DNA from: Anaerolineae bacterium
GTDB taxonomy: Bacteria > Chloroflexota > Anaerolineae > J102
Direction of reading: 5' to 3'
Length of the DNA: 43,550 nt
Assembly (NCBI GenBank): GCA_026991225.1
Contig: JALXCB010000139.1
Location: 1-43,550 of the forward strand
Part shown: in pieces, positions 33,693-41,711 of the stretch
Layout of the letters: each line of letters begins with the position of its first letter
Numbering within the stretch: the first letter of the stretch is position 1
Translations under genes and position numbers: made by a program
Notes under the pieces: model-generated
What the model saw: only the letters and a program-made list of their open reading frames with translations
Told to the model about the DNA's origin: nothing
Database searches by the model: none

Positions 33693-34282
33693 ACTGAAAG
33701 CAAATTGAAACCAAGGATTTTGGTTTGCATTGGATCATCCATGAAAGGCGATTCTCTGGCCGCGCTGCCGCCCGCAGGTGAACCTGCGGGCTAAAAACGA
33801 CGCCCCATAAATGGGGCTACGGCGCAGGTCGCGCGCCGCAAGAAGCCGGGTTCACCCGGCGTCGTTTCGTAGCCCGGAGCTTCAGGATACTGTTGGCAAA
33901 CCTCAAACCGGTTGCATGGGGGCCTTGCCCCCGCCGACTTGAAGTCGGGGCTAGGGGCCCTTGGCCGCCTGTCTGCCTGCGCAGACAGGTCCAACCGGGC
34001 GAAAACATGTCCCCGCAGGGGGACATGCGGCGGAACGCCCTCAGACCTGAATTCATTCGGCGTACTCGCGAGAGAAGCCGAGAGGGAGCATCCTCGACGC
34101 ACCGCAGTAAACCAACAATATCGTGAACCTGCGGGCTAAAAACGACGCCCCATGAATGGGGCTACGGTGCATGTCGCGCGCCGCAAGAAGCCGGGTTCAC
34201 CCGGCGTCGTTTCGTAGCCCGGAGCTTCAGCTCCGGGTGGCCGAGGCCGAAAACACCTGATTTCAAAATACGTTTAGTTTAG
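33689..34282 (-). repeat. Composite repeat: family B copies 3 and 4 with family E copy 2 between
   Basis: Starts CTAAACTGAAAGC and ends ACGTTTAGTTTAG. Two direct copies of a block of about 108 bases (33778-33885 and 34122-34230, differing at about five positions) flank a family E hairpin chain (about 33905-34100, with GCCTGTCTGCGCAGACAGGT, ATGTCCCCGCAGGGGGACAT and GAATTCATTCGG). Hairpins in the B blocks are CCGGAGCTTCAGCTCCGG, GCCGGGTTCACCCGGC and GCCCCATGAATGGGGC. Both outer ends overlap stop codons of neighbouring genes. It fills the whole gap and codes nothing. Confidence 0.8.
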
Positions 34283-35298
34283 CCCCCAATCTGGTTCATC
34301 AACCGGGAGGTGGGGATGACGCCGTCGGGCAGGCCGTGGCCCCAGGGTTTGTAGTAGGCCGCGTCGAGAATGGCCCGCTTGATCTCCTCGACCGGCTGGC
34401 CCGCGCGCAAAGGCGTGAGAATATCGAATTCGCCGTCCCGCAGCAGGCAAAGCCGCAGCTTGCCCTCCGCGGTCAGACGCAGGCGGTTGCAGGATTCGCA
34501 GAAGGGTTCGGAGACGGAGCTAATGAAGCCAATCGTACCGCGAGCGCCCGCCAGGCGGTAGGGACGAGCGGGATCGCGCGGGTCGTGGCCCGGAATCGGG
34601 TGCAGCGGCCCCAACGCCGCCTCGATACGCGCCTTCGTCTCCTGCGAGCGCACGACCACCGATTGGGCAAAGTCCGCCTCGCTGCCAAAGGGCATGACCT
34701 CGATGAAGCGAATGTCCCACGCCCGCTCCAGGGTGAGGCGGGCCAGATCGACCACGTCCTCCTCGTTGAAGCCGCGAGTGACCACGGCGTTGAGTTTGAT
34801 GGGCTTCAGGCCCGCGGCCTCCGCGGCCTCGATGCCCGCCAGCACTTTGTCCAGGTCGCCCCAGCGGGTGATGAATTTGAACTTGCGGGGGTTGAGGGTG
34901 TCCAGGGAGATGTTGACGCGCTTGAGCCCGGCCCGGGCCAGGGGCTCGGCCAGTTGCGGCAGGAGGATGGCGTTGGTGGTCATGGCGATATCACGAATGC
35001 CGGGGATGCGGGCGATCTGCCGCACGATCTCCACCACATGAGGCCGCACCGTAGGCTCGCCCCCGGTCAGCCGGATTTTGTATATCCCCAACGCCGCCAT
35101 CATCCGCACGATGGTGATGATCTCCTCATCGGACATGAGCTCCGCGCGCGGGCGGAAGGTCATGTCCTCGGGCATGCAGTAGATGCAGCGCAGGTTGCAG
35201 ACGTCGGTGAGGGAGACGCGCAGGTAGGTGAGCCGCCGACCGAATTGGTCGATGATGCCGGCAGGGGATGAAGCGGGAGGAAGGGGCGTTGAGGCCAT
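34279..35298 (-). CDS. moaA: GTP 3',8-cyclase (molybdenum cofactor synthesis)
   Basis: A 339-residue radical-SAM enzyme that starts molybdenum cofactor synthesis by converting GTP to 3',8-cyclo-GTP. The SAM iron-sulphur cluster binds at Cys34, Cys38 and Cys41 (CNLRCIYC). The second cluster binds at the C-terminal C-x2-C-x13-C (CESCNRLRLTAEGKLRLC). The protein ends in the essential Gly-Gly (NQIGG). Other family words are LTGGEPTVR, ISLDTLNPRKF and RFIEVMPFG. ATG at 35298 is preferred; an in-frame TTG at 35334 would add 12 residues. No other Moco gene is in the window. The stop codon lies in the end of a family B repeat. Confidence 0.95.
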   Translation of the reverse strand: MASTPLPPASSPAGIIDQFGRRLTYLRVSLTDVCNLRCIYCMPEDMTFRPRAELMSDEEIITIVRMMAALGIYKIRLTGGEPTVRPHVVEIVRQIARIPGIRDIAMTTNAILLPQLAEPLARAGLKRVNISLDTLNPRKFKFITRWGDLDKVLAGIEAAEAAGLKPIKLNAVVTRGFNEEDVVDLARLTLERAWDIRFIEVMPFGSEADFAQSVVVRSQETKARIEAALGPLHPIPGHDPRDPARPYRLAGARGTIGFISSVSEPFCESCNRLRLTAEGKLRLCLLRDGEFDILTPLRAGQPVEEIKRAILDAAYYKPWGHGLPDGVIPTSRLMNQIGG

Positions 35299-35369
35299 GA
35301 TCGTAAATCCGTGGTGGAAACTGGAGTCTGGCAAATATCATTTGGGTCGCTTTTCACGCCATTTTTCGA

Positions 35370-35438
35370 CACGAATTAAGCGAATTCGGCGAATTTTTCT
35401 TATCTTTTTTCGTGAAATTCGTGTTCATTCGTGTCAAG
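35370..35438. repeat. Fold-back repeat of GACACGAAT/ATTCGTGTC words
   Basis: Begins GACACGAATTAAGCGAATTC and ends GTTCATTCGTGTC; the outer 9 bases are a perfect inverted repeat and inner words also pair. It lies between the SufR-like gene and moaA. No clear target duplication. Same style as the cores of the mobile elements elsewhere. Confidence 0.6.
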
Positions 35439-35489
35439 ATCAAAAAACGCCAGTGTCCAGGTGGAAGGTAAAGCCAGGAAACCGGGAAT

Positions 35490-36158
35490 TCAAGCCTCGA
35501 CAGGGGCGGAGAGCGAGTCCGCGGCCATGGGTGAGGCCTCTTCGGACGGGATGAGGCGGTAGGTGCAACGAGTTCCGCCACCGACGATTTTGGTCACGCG
35601 CAAGGGCGTCATGCCCGTTAATCGTCGCACCAAAATATCGTCGATCTGGCAGATCTCAGGATACTGGCGGGCCAAGTCCTTGTAAGGACAATGACAGGTG
35701 TGCAGAACACACTGATCATCCTGGCATTCGCGGAAAGCCATATAGCCTTCGCTATTCAGAAACGCGATGGCCGCCTGCATACGCTCCTCCGGGCTGAGGG
35801 CGTCCAGGCCGCCGGGGGCGCGTTGCAAGATGTCCTCCGCCATCTCCTCCATCACCCGCTGCAAATCCTCGGACGTCAGAATGCGTTTGAGAATGCCCAA
35901 ACTGATCTCCGCCAGGCGCTGATACTGGTCGGGAAAGAAGGCGTCCGCCTGAGGAGTGAGGGCGTAAAGCCGTTTGGGACGCCCGGCGCCTCCCTTTCGG
36001 CGCACGCGCGACGCTTCCACCAGGTTATCGCCGATGAGCAGGTCGAGGTGATGGCGCACGGAGACGGACGCCATGTCCAGATGGGCAGCCAGCTCGTCGA
36101 TGGTGGCCTGGCCGTGGCGTTTGAGATATTCGAGGATCTTCTGTCGGGCGGGATGCAA
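35490..36158 (-). CDS. Winged-helix regulator with iron-sulphur-type Cys cluster (SufR-like)
   Basis: A 222-residue DNA-binding protein. The N-terminal winged helix has ATIDELAAHLDMASVSVRHHLDLLIGDNL and the wing RRKGGAGRPKRLYALT. The C-terminal half carries Cys145, Cys150, Cys155, Cys157 and Cys170 in FRECQDDQCVLHTCHCPYKD...PEIC. This matches the region that binds a [4Fe-4S] cluster in SufR-type repressors (NCP...C). It probably senses iron-sulphur or redox state. It reads in the same direction as moaA, itself a double iron-sulphur enzyme. The start must be TTG at 36158, because an in-frame stop lies just upstream; no good ribosome-binding site is seen. Confidence 0.8.
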   Translation of the reverse strand: MHPARQKILEYLKRHGQATIDELAAHLDMASVSVRHHLDLLIGDNLVEASRVRRKGGAGRPKRLYALTPQADAFFPDQYQRLAEISLGILKRILTSEDLQRVMEEMAEDILQRAPGGLDALSPEERMQAAIAFLNSEGYMAFRECQDDQCVLHTCHCPYKDLARQYPEICQIDDILVRRLTGMTPLRVTKIVGGGTRCTYRLIPSEEASPMAADSLSAPVEA

Positions 36159-36212
36159 GGTGAGTTGCCAGTGTCAGTATTCTGTATGTGGGACGTGGGA
36201 AGCCGAGTTCGT

Positions 36213-36270
36213 CAATCGTCAAACGTCATGCGTCATGTTTTGACGTTTTACGCTTGACGTTTGACGCCCG
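36213..36270. repeat. Palindromic GTCAAACGTCA/TGACGTTTGAC repeat (family D-like)
   Basis: GTCAATCGTCAAACGTCATGC faces TTTACGCTTGACGTTTGAC, forming a long hairpin followed by GCCCGTTGC, as in the block at 7868-7936. It lies upstream of the SufR-like gene. The rest of 36271-36430 is AT-rich with nothing else supported. Confidence 0.6.
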
Positions 36271-36434
36271 TTGCCGCCTCGGCCAACGCAGGCTTCGAGT
36301 TACTTTTGCAAACGAACGCAACGCTAATTTCAAAATCAGCGTTATTCTAGCACGGCACAACGTCCTCGTCAATTTTTATCAAAACTTTCATAGAAATTAA
36401 AGTCGCCATGTGATTGGATTTTGATAAACAGTGA

Positions 36435-36443
36435 TGTTATAAT
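36435..36443 (+). promoter_or_regulatory. Extended -10 promoter of the ATPase operon
   Basis: TGTTATAAT, an extended -10 with perfect TATAAT; a weak -35 TTGGAT lies 18 bases upstream (36414-36419). Transcript start near 36450, about 45 bases before the ATPase start. Confidence 0.7.
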
Positions 36444-36495
36444 TGAATGCTTATGATGAGCAATGCATCCCTTTCAACAACTTTCAGGATTCAAA

Positions 36496-37692
36496 ATGAG
36501 TAATTATTTAACAGGCTTGCACATTCGTAATTTCCGTTCACTGGAAAATGTCGCGACGAATCCCAAGCCTCTGAATGTCCTTTTTGGCCCCAATGGCGCC
36601 GGGAAATCGACTTTTCTGGATACCCTCTGGTTTTTGCGCGGCTGCGCCAAGCTGGGCGTGGACATTGCCGCCAGTGAACGGAGCCACGGCATTGGGGTGT
36701 TGTGGGACGGCGCTCCTCAAAACGCGCCCATCATCATTAGCGTCGAAACGGAGACGGCCCGCTATACAGTCACCTTCGGATTCTCCTCGGGGCGTATCGA
36801 ACCCTTCGTGGGTGAAAAGCTGGAGGAGAAGACAACTGGTCGGGTGTTGATCCATCGCAGGGTGGGCAGCGACAAAGTCAATTTTTACCACACGTCATTG
36901 CAACAGACAGTGCAAGTGCAATTGAGAGAACCCGAGAAACTGGCTTTAACCCGGTATCTTGATCTGGAAGAACGCTCGCCCACAGCGGCGTTCGATCTGG
37001 ATAGGTTGCTTCACTATCTCCATTTTTATCGTTCTCGCGAGGTCAATCTGTACGGCATTCGCAAATTCGGCTCTGAATCGAGCTATCAGACATTTCTGTG
37101 GGAGCGAGGCGAAAATCTGTGGTCGGTGTTGCGCAACTTACATGATCGACGCGTGGTCGATGACCGGTACGATACGATCATCGACTTCATGCGTCGCAGT
37201 TTTCCTTCTTTTGACGATCTCCTGCTTGAACAAACGGGCCCCAGCAGCGTGTATGGGCATTTCATCGAAAGGGAGCGGAAGCATCCCATTCAAGCATCCG
37301 GCGTGTCGGATGGGCATTTGCAAATGCTCATTCATCTGACAGCGTTGTTCTCGGAGGGGTCTGATCGGGATTCTCTTATTCTATTCGATGAACCCGAAGC
37401 GTCGCTGCATCCTTACGCCATTTCGGTTTTTGCCGAAGCTGTCCGGTTGGCGGTCGAAAAGTGGAACAAGCAGGTGTTTGTCGCCACCCATTCTCCCGTT
37501 TTGCTCAGTCAATTCCCTCCCTCCGATATCCTGGCGGTGGAGATCGGGCCACGCGGAGAGACGCTGATGCAGTGGTTGGATGAAGTCGAAGGCATCCAGG
37601 ACCTGCTTGAGGAGTACGCGGCCGGATCGCTGTACATGGCGGAATTGATTGCGCCTCAAAGCAAAGCGTTTCAGGCGGAGCCAATGGCATGA
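36496..37692 (+). CDS. AAA/ABC-like ATPase (AAA_21 type), probable defence component
   Basis: A 398-residue ATPase starting MSNYLTGLHIRNFRSLENV (AGGA seven bases upstream; a start 11 codons earlier is possible). Walker A is GPNGAGKST (31-39). An ABC-like signature region is ASGVSDGHLQMLIHL. Walker B is LILFDEPEASLHP (Asp298-Glu299), and the switch His332 lies in FVATHSPVLLSQF. This is the RecF/SMC-like AAA_21 group found in OLD, RloA, Gabija-type and other defence modules. The middle helical insert (about 100-260) is variable. Its stop overlaps the next start (ATGA). Codon use is less GC-rich than in the RumA-like gene downstream, which suggests transfer. Confidence 0.85.
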   Translation: MSNYLTGLHIRNFRSLENVATNPKPLNVLFGPNGAGKSTFLDTLWFLRGCAKLGVDIAASERSHGIGVLWDGAPQNAPIIISVETETARYTVTFGFSSGRIEPFVGEKLEEKTTGRVLIHRRVGSDKVNFYHTSLQQTVQVQLREPEKLALTRYLDLEERSPTAAFDLDRLLHYLHFYRSREVNLYGIRKFGSESSYQTFLWERGENLWSVLRNLHDRRVVDDRYDTIIDFMRRSFPSFDDLLLEQTGPSSVYGHFIERERKHPIQASGVSDGHLQMLIHLTALFSEGSDRDSLILFDEPEASLHPYAISVFAEAVRLAVEKWNKQVFVATHSPVLLSQFPPSDILAVEIGPRGETLMQWLDEVEGIQDLLEEYAAGSLYMAELIAPQSKAFQAEPMA

Positions 37693-38495
37693 CGAAGGAT
37701 GACGTCTCGTCCTGTACGTATCTTTATTTCGGCCTTCTTGTCACAGGAGAAGGGGAGCGAAAGTATTTACACCGTTTATTTCGAGAATTGACGGCTACGG
37801 GCGTGGGTCATTTTGAGGTCATTCGCAAGATAGAGCAGTTAACTCCTCGAACTTCTCGCCAGCGAAGGATTGAGGTTGTGGGAACGAACCAGCGCATTCC
37901 CACCAAAGACGAAGAACGCATTAGCCTGCCCGCCCGGAATTTTCTACAAGAAAAAGGACCGTGCAGTTTTGCACTGCTCATCGACGATTTGGAACATGAT
38001 CGTCGAGATCAGGTGCAGGCCGTATTCGAGCGGTACAGGGATGCCCTGGAACAAGCGTTGGATGAGGAACAAAAACGACGGGTCGCCGTGCATTTTTTGG
38101 TGACGATGCTGGAAGCTTATTTCTTCGCCGATGCTCAGGCTGTCAATCAGGTGCTGGATTGCACGCCTCCGTTGGAAGATTATCCGGGCGATGTCGAGCA
38201 AATCCGGCATCCCAAAGGGGAGCTGAAAAGGCGCTGTCGAGGTTATTCCGAGACGGAAACCATGGGAGCCATCCTTTCGCTCCTGGATGTGAGCCACGTG
38301 CTTGCTCGTCCCGATACATGCGCCGCGTTGCGGGCACTGTTCGATTGGTGTGTCTGCCAGATGCAAACCCATACGGCGGATATCCTTCATATCTCTTTTG
38401 ATGAACTGCGTCAGCGCCTGCATCTTGATGATGGCGTCCTGCATCCTGTCACCAAACACCAGTGTCGCCATCGCGCGTTGTCTCCAACATCGTGA
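37689..38495 (+). CDS. DUF4276/TOPRIM-like partner of the ATPase
   Basis: A 268-residue soluble protein. The N-terminus YLYFGLLVTGEGERKYLHRLF has the conserved Glu (Glu21, Glu23) that in DUF4276/RloB-type proteins heads a TOPRIM-like fold. FALLIDDLEHDRRDQ (Asp99, Asp100, Glu102) supplies the acidic motif expected of its metal site. EAYFFADAQAV is also typical of the family. Such proteins are coded next to AAA_21 ATPases and are thought to be the nuclease-like half; the activity is not proven. It overlaps the ATPase stop by ATGA and the next gene by GTGA, so all three are probably translated together. Confidence 0.75.
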   Translation: MTKDDVSSCTYLYFGLLVTGEGERKYLHRLFRELTATGVGHFEVIRKIEQLTPRTSRQRRIEVVGTNQRIPTKDEERISLPARNFLQEKGPCSFALLIDDLEHDRRDQVQAVFERYRDALEQALDEEQKRRVAVHFLVTMLEAYFFADAQAVNQVLDCTPPLEDYPGDVEQIRHPKGELKRRCRGYSETETMGAILSLLDVSHVLARPDTCAALRALFDWCVCQMQTHTADILHISFDELRQRLHLDDGVLHPVTKHQCRHRALSPTS

Positions 38496-39721
38496 AAAAC
38501 ACCCTCGACCTCAAGCTCACCGGCGTCGCCCACGGCGGCGAGGCCCTGGGCAAGGCCGATGGCCGCACGATCTTCGTGGCCTACGCCCTGCCCGGCGAGC
38601 GCGTGCGCGTCGAACTGACCGAAGTGCACAAACGCTGGGCCCGGGCCCGCCTGCTCGACGTGCTGGAGCCCAGTCCCAACCGCATCGCGCCCGCCTGCCC
38701 GCACTTCGGGCCCGAGGGCTGCGGCGGCTGCCAGTGGCAGCATATCGCCCGCGACGCCCAAACCGATTACAAGGCCCGCATCCTGCGGGATCAGCTCCAG
38801 CGTTTGGGCGGCCTGAAGAAGCCGCGCATCCTGCCCACCCGCGCCACGGACGAGCCCTGGCGCTATCGCAGCCAGATGGTCTTCTATCCCGCGGGCGAGG
38901 TCCTGGGCCTGCGCAAGACGGGCAGTTACGACGTTCTGCCCATCGACGCCTGCCCCATCCTCCATCCCGACCTGGAGGCGTTGTTCCAGGATTTCAACGT
39001 GGCCTGGGATGGGCTGCGCAGTGTGGACCTGGCCGTGAGTCGCAGCACGGGCGAGAAGCTGGCGGCCCTGCGCACCCGCGGGGATGAATCGCCCATGATC
39101 GAGGTCGATTTTCCTGTCTCCATCGCACTGGAGCGCAGTGACGGCAGCGTGGAACCCCTTGTGGGCGAACCCTGGTATTTTGAGACCATCGCCGGACGCA
39201 CCTATCGCTTCAGCGCCGGCGCCCGTCGCCCATTCAACATCCCGGCCACAGCCATCCTCATCGAAACGGTGGGAGAATTGCTTGGGGTCGGGCCCGGCTA
39301 CGCGGTGATGGATGTGTACGCGGGGCAGGGGCTCTTCACCCTGGCCCTGGCCGAACGCGTCAGCCTGGTCATCGGCGTCGAAGAAAACCCTTACGCCATT
39401 GAGGACGCCGCGTTCAGCTGCGGGCATCTGGACAACGTCGTCTTGCACGAAGGCCCGCCCGCCAAAGTCCTGCGCAAGCTGAAGGACCCCATCGATCTGG
39501 CCGTGGTCACGCCGCCCGAGACGGGCCTGGGGCATCGCGTCGCCCAGAATCTGGCCCGGCTGGGCACGCGTCGCCTGGCCTATGTGGCTCACAACCCGGC
39601 CACGCTGGCCCGCGATATTGAACAGATGCGGGCTGCGAACTATCGCTTTGTCGAAGCGGTGGCGGTGGATATCGCACCGCAAACCTACTATTTCACCACC
39701 GTGGCGATCTTTGCGAGATAA
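38492..39721 (+). CDS. TrmA/RumA-like RNA methyltransferase homologue lacking catalytic residues
   Basis: A 409-residue protein starting GTG inside the stop codon of the DUF4276 gene. An N-terminal TRAM domain (LDLKLTGVAHGGEALGKADGRTIFV) is followed by an iron-sulphur site (CPHFGPEGCGGCQWQH plus Cys in IDACPILHP). The SAM-binding core is VMDVYAGQGLFTLALAERV. RumA/TrmA-type uracil-5 methyltransferases need a Cys in YVSCNPATLARD and a Glu in FPxTxHxE. Here these read YVAHNPATLARD (His367) and APQTYYFT (Thr402). The DPPR motif is TPPE. It therefore should not methylate uracil by the usual route and may be an RNA-binding or otherwise changed protein. Length is normal for the family. Confidence 0.82.
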   Translation: MKNTLDLKLTGVAHGGEALGKADGRTIFVAYALPGERVRVELTEVHKRWARARLLDVLEPSPNRIAPACPHFGPEGCGGCQWQHIARDAQTDYKARILRDQLQRLGGLKKPRILPTRATDEPWRYRSQMVFYPAGEVLGLRKTGSYDVLPIDACPILHPDLEALFQDFNVAWDGLRSVDLAVSRSTGEKLAALRTRGDESPMIEVDFPVSIALERSDGSVEPLVGEPWYFETIAGRTYRFSAGARRPFNIPATAILIETVGELLGVGPGYAVMDVYAGQGLFTLALAERVSLVIGVEENPYAIEDAAFSCGHLDNVVLHEGPPAKVLRKLKDPIDLAVVTPPETGLGHRVAQNLARLGTRRLAYVAHNPATLARDIEQMRAANYRFVEAVAVDIAPQTYYFTTVAIFAR

Positions 39722-39726
39722 AGACC

Positions 39727-39996
39727 TGCTATGAAAATAAAGTAATCAGTGGAAATCTGCGAAGCATCTGCGAAAATCTGCGTTCTCATTTCCATCGGTA
39801 TCGGCGCGGGCTTGCCCGCCGTGGGACTGCTATGAAAATAAGATTAGGGAACGCAGATGACGCAGATTGAAACGGATGAACGCAGATAAAAAGAAAAAAA
39901 TCTGTAAAAATCATCTGCGGAAATCTGCGATGCGAAGCATCCATGTCATCTGCGTTCTCATTTTCGTCCGTATCGGCGAGCTATCGCTCGGGCCGC
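39727..39996 (-). repeat. Two tandem units of modular repeat family C
   Basis: Unit 1 (39727-39824) and unit 2 (39825-39996) each begin CTGCTATGAAAATAA and end with CTGCGTTCTCATTT...GTATCGGCG plus a short hairpin (CGGGCTTGCCCG or GAGCTATCGCTC). The cores differ in length and sequence but use the same GCAGAT/ATCTGC words. The inverse of the 7688-8002 arrangement. It also provides an open frame running into rnj that is probably not translated. Confidence 0.75.
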
Positions 39997-40055
39997 CTGA
40001 CCACGGTTTTCATCATCAAGTCAATCCCCTAACCTTTTTCACAAAACCAACCATC

Positions 40056-41711
40056 ATGGCAAAAAATACACTAAAATTCATCCCCCTCGGCGGCCTGGGC
40101 GAAATCGGCCGCAATATGAACGTCTTCGAATACGGCAAGAATATCCTCATCGTCGACGCGGGCGTCATGTTCCCCGAACAGGACATGCTCGGCGTGGACC
40201 TGGTCATCCCCAATTTCGATTACCTGCGCGACAAAAAGGACTGGATTCGCGGCATCGTCATCACCCACGGCCACGAAGACCACACGGGCGCGCTGCCCTT
40301 CCTGCTGGACGAAATCCAGGCGCCCATCTATTCCACCAAACTCGTGCTGGCCCTGGTGGAGCGCAAGCTGAAGGAGCACTTCGGCAAGGGCTACAAGCCC
40401 GACCTGCATGAGATGACGCCCGGCGATCCGGTGCGGCTGGGCCCCTTCACCGTGCACAGCGTCTTCCTCAGCCACTCCATCCCCGACAGCATGGCCCTGG
40501 CCATCGACACGCCCGTGGGGCGACTCATCCACAGCGGCGATTTCAAGATCGACCTCACCCCGGCCGCGGGTGAAGGTCCCGACCTGGCCCGGCTGGCCGC
40601 GCTGGCGGAGCCGGGCGTGCTGGCCCTGTTCGCGGACTCCACCGGCGCGGAGCGGGCGGGCTTCACCCCTTCGGAAAAGACCCTCGAGCCCGTGTTCGAT
40701 CAGATCATGCGGGAAGCGCCGGGCCGGGTGCTGGTGGCGTCCTTCGCCTCCCAGCTTCAGCGCTTGCAGATGATCATCGACATCTCCCATCGGCATGGGC
40801 GTAAGATCGCCATCGCCGGGCGCTCCATGATTCAGAATTTCGAAACCGCCCGGCGTCTGGGCTATCTCAAGGTGCCCAAAGGCGTCTATGTAAAGCTGGA
40901 AACCGCGCGCAAGCTGCCTCCCAAACAGGTGACCATCATGATCACGGGCAGTCAGGGGCAGCCCGAAGCCGCGCTGGCGCGCATCGCCACCGACCGCCAT
41001 CGCGATATCCAGCTTCGCAAGGAAGACACAGTCGTCATCTCGGCTTCGCCCATTCCGGGCAACGAGGAAGAAGTGGCCAAGATGATCAACCAGCTCGTGG
41101 CCAAAGGCGCGGAGGTCATCTACCCGCCCCTGGCCCATGTGCACGTCTCGGGCCACGCCAGCCAGGAGGAGATGAAGCTCCTCCTCTCCCTGGTGCACCC
41201 CCAATACTTCATCCCCGTGCATGGCGAGTTGCGCCATCTGCACCTGCACGCCCGTCTGGCCGAAAGCATGGGCATCCCCAAAAATCGCATCTTCCAGATC
41301 CGCAATGGCGATGTGCTGGAGATCATGCCGGAAGGCTGCCGGGTGGTGGAGCAGATCCCCAGCAGCTATATCTTTGTGGATGGTTCGGGCGTGGGCGATG
41401 TGGGGCCCAAAGTGCTGCATGAACGGGATGCGCTGGCCCGCGGCGGCTTTGTGGTCGCTATCATCCCCCTCAAGAAAGGCTCCCGCGAATTGGCGGGCAA
41501 GCCCCAACTGGTCACCCGCGGCGCGGTCTACACCCTGCAGGCGGAGGAGATGATGGCCCGGGCCCAGGAAGTGCTGGAGAGAACCATCAAGAAGCACAAA
41601 AACAAAAAGCGGCAGGCCATGCTGGTAGCCGTGCAACAGGCGCTCAGCCGTTACTTCTACCAGACGACCCGCCGCAATCCGGTCATCGTGCCGGTGGTGC
41701 AGGAGTGCTAG
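40056..41711 (+). CDS. rnj: Ribonuclease J
   Basis: A 551-residue metallo-beta-lactamase/beta-CASP ribonuclease with 5'-3' exo- and endonuclease activity in RNA decay and maturation. The start MAKNTLKFIPLGGLGEIGRNM is the usual family start; upstream in-frame codons come from repeat C. The zinc motif HxHxDH is His71-Gly-His73-Glu-Asp75-His76. Later motifs are HSIPDSMALAI, IHSGDFKID, the beta-CASP words LFADSTGAERAGFTPSE and VLVASFASQLQRLQ, and HVSGHASQEEMKLLLSL. The C-terminal domain is present to the usual length. The stop codon shares the palindrome CTAG with the dodecin stop on the other strand. Confidence 0.96.
   Translation: MAKNTLKFIPLGGLGEIGRNMNVFEYGKNILIVDAGVMFPEQDMLGVDLVIPNFDYLRDKKDWIRGIVITHGHEDHTGALPFLLDEIQAPIYSTKLVLALVERKLKEHFGKGYKPDLHEMTPGDPVRLGPFTVHSVFLSHSIPDSMALAIDTPVGRLIHSGDFKIDLTPAAGEGPDLARLAALAEPGVLALFADSTGAERAGFTPSEKTLEPVFDQIMREAPGRVLVASFASQLQRLQMIIDISHRHGRKIAIAGRSMIQNFETARRLGYLKVPKGVYVKLETARKLPPKQVTIMITGSQGQPEAALARIATDRHRDIQLRKEDTVVISASPIPGNEEEVAKMINQLVAKGAEVIYPPLAHVHVSGHASQEEMKLLLSLVHPQYFIPVHGELRHLHLHARLAESMGIPKNRIFQIRNGDVLEIMPEGCRVVEQIPSSYIFVDGSGVGDVGPKVLHERDALARGGFVVAIIPLKKGSRELAGKPQLVTRGAVYTLQAEEMMARAQEVLERTIKKHKNKKRQAMLVAVQQALSRYFYQTTRRNPVIVPVVQEC

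Noticed and set aside
33689-34282. Target duplication around the family B composite
   Set aside because: Flanking 8-mers TATCTCAT and CCCCAATC do not match; none found for copies 1 and 2 either, so B is listed as a repeat, not a proven mobile element.
39867-40055. Longer RNase J start adding 63 residues
   Set aside because: These codons lie in repeat family C and a non-conserved stretch; the family start is MAKNTLKFIPLGG.
40071-41636. A 521-codon open frame on the minus strand
   Set aside because: Antisense to rnj; no family features.
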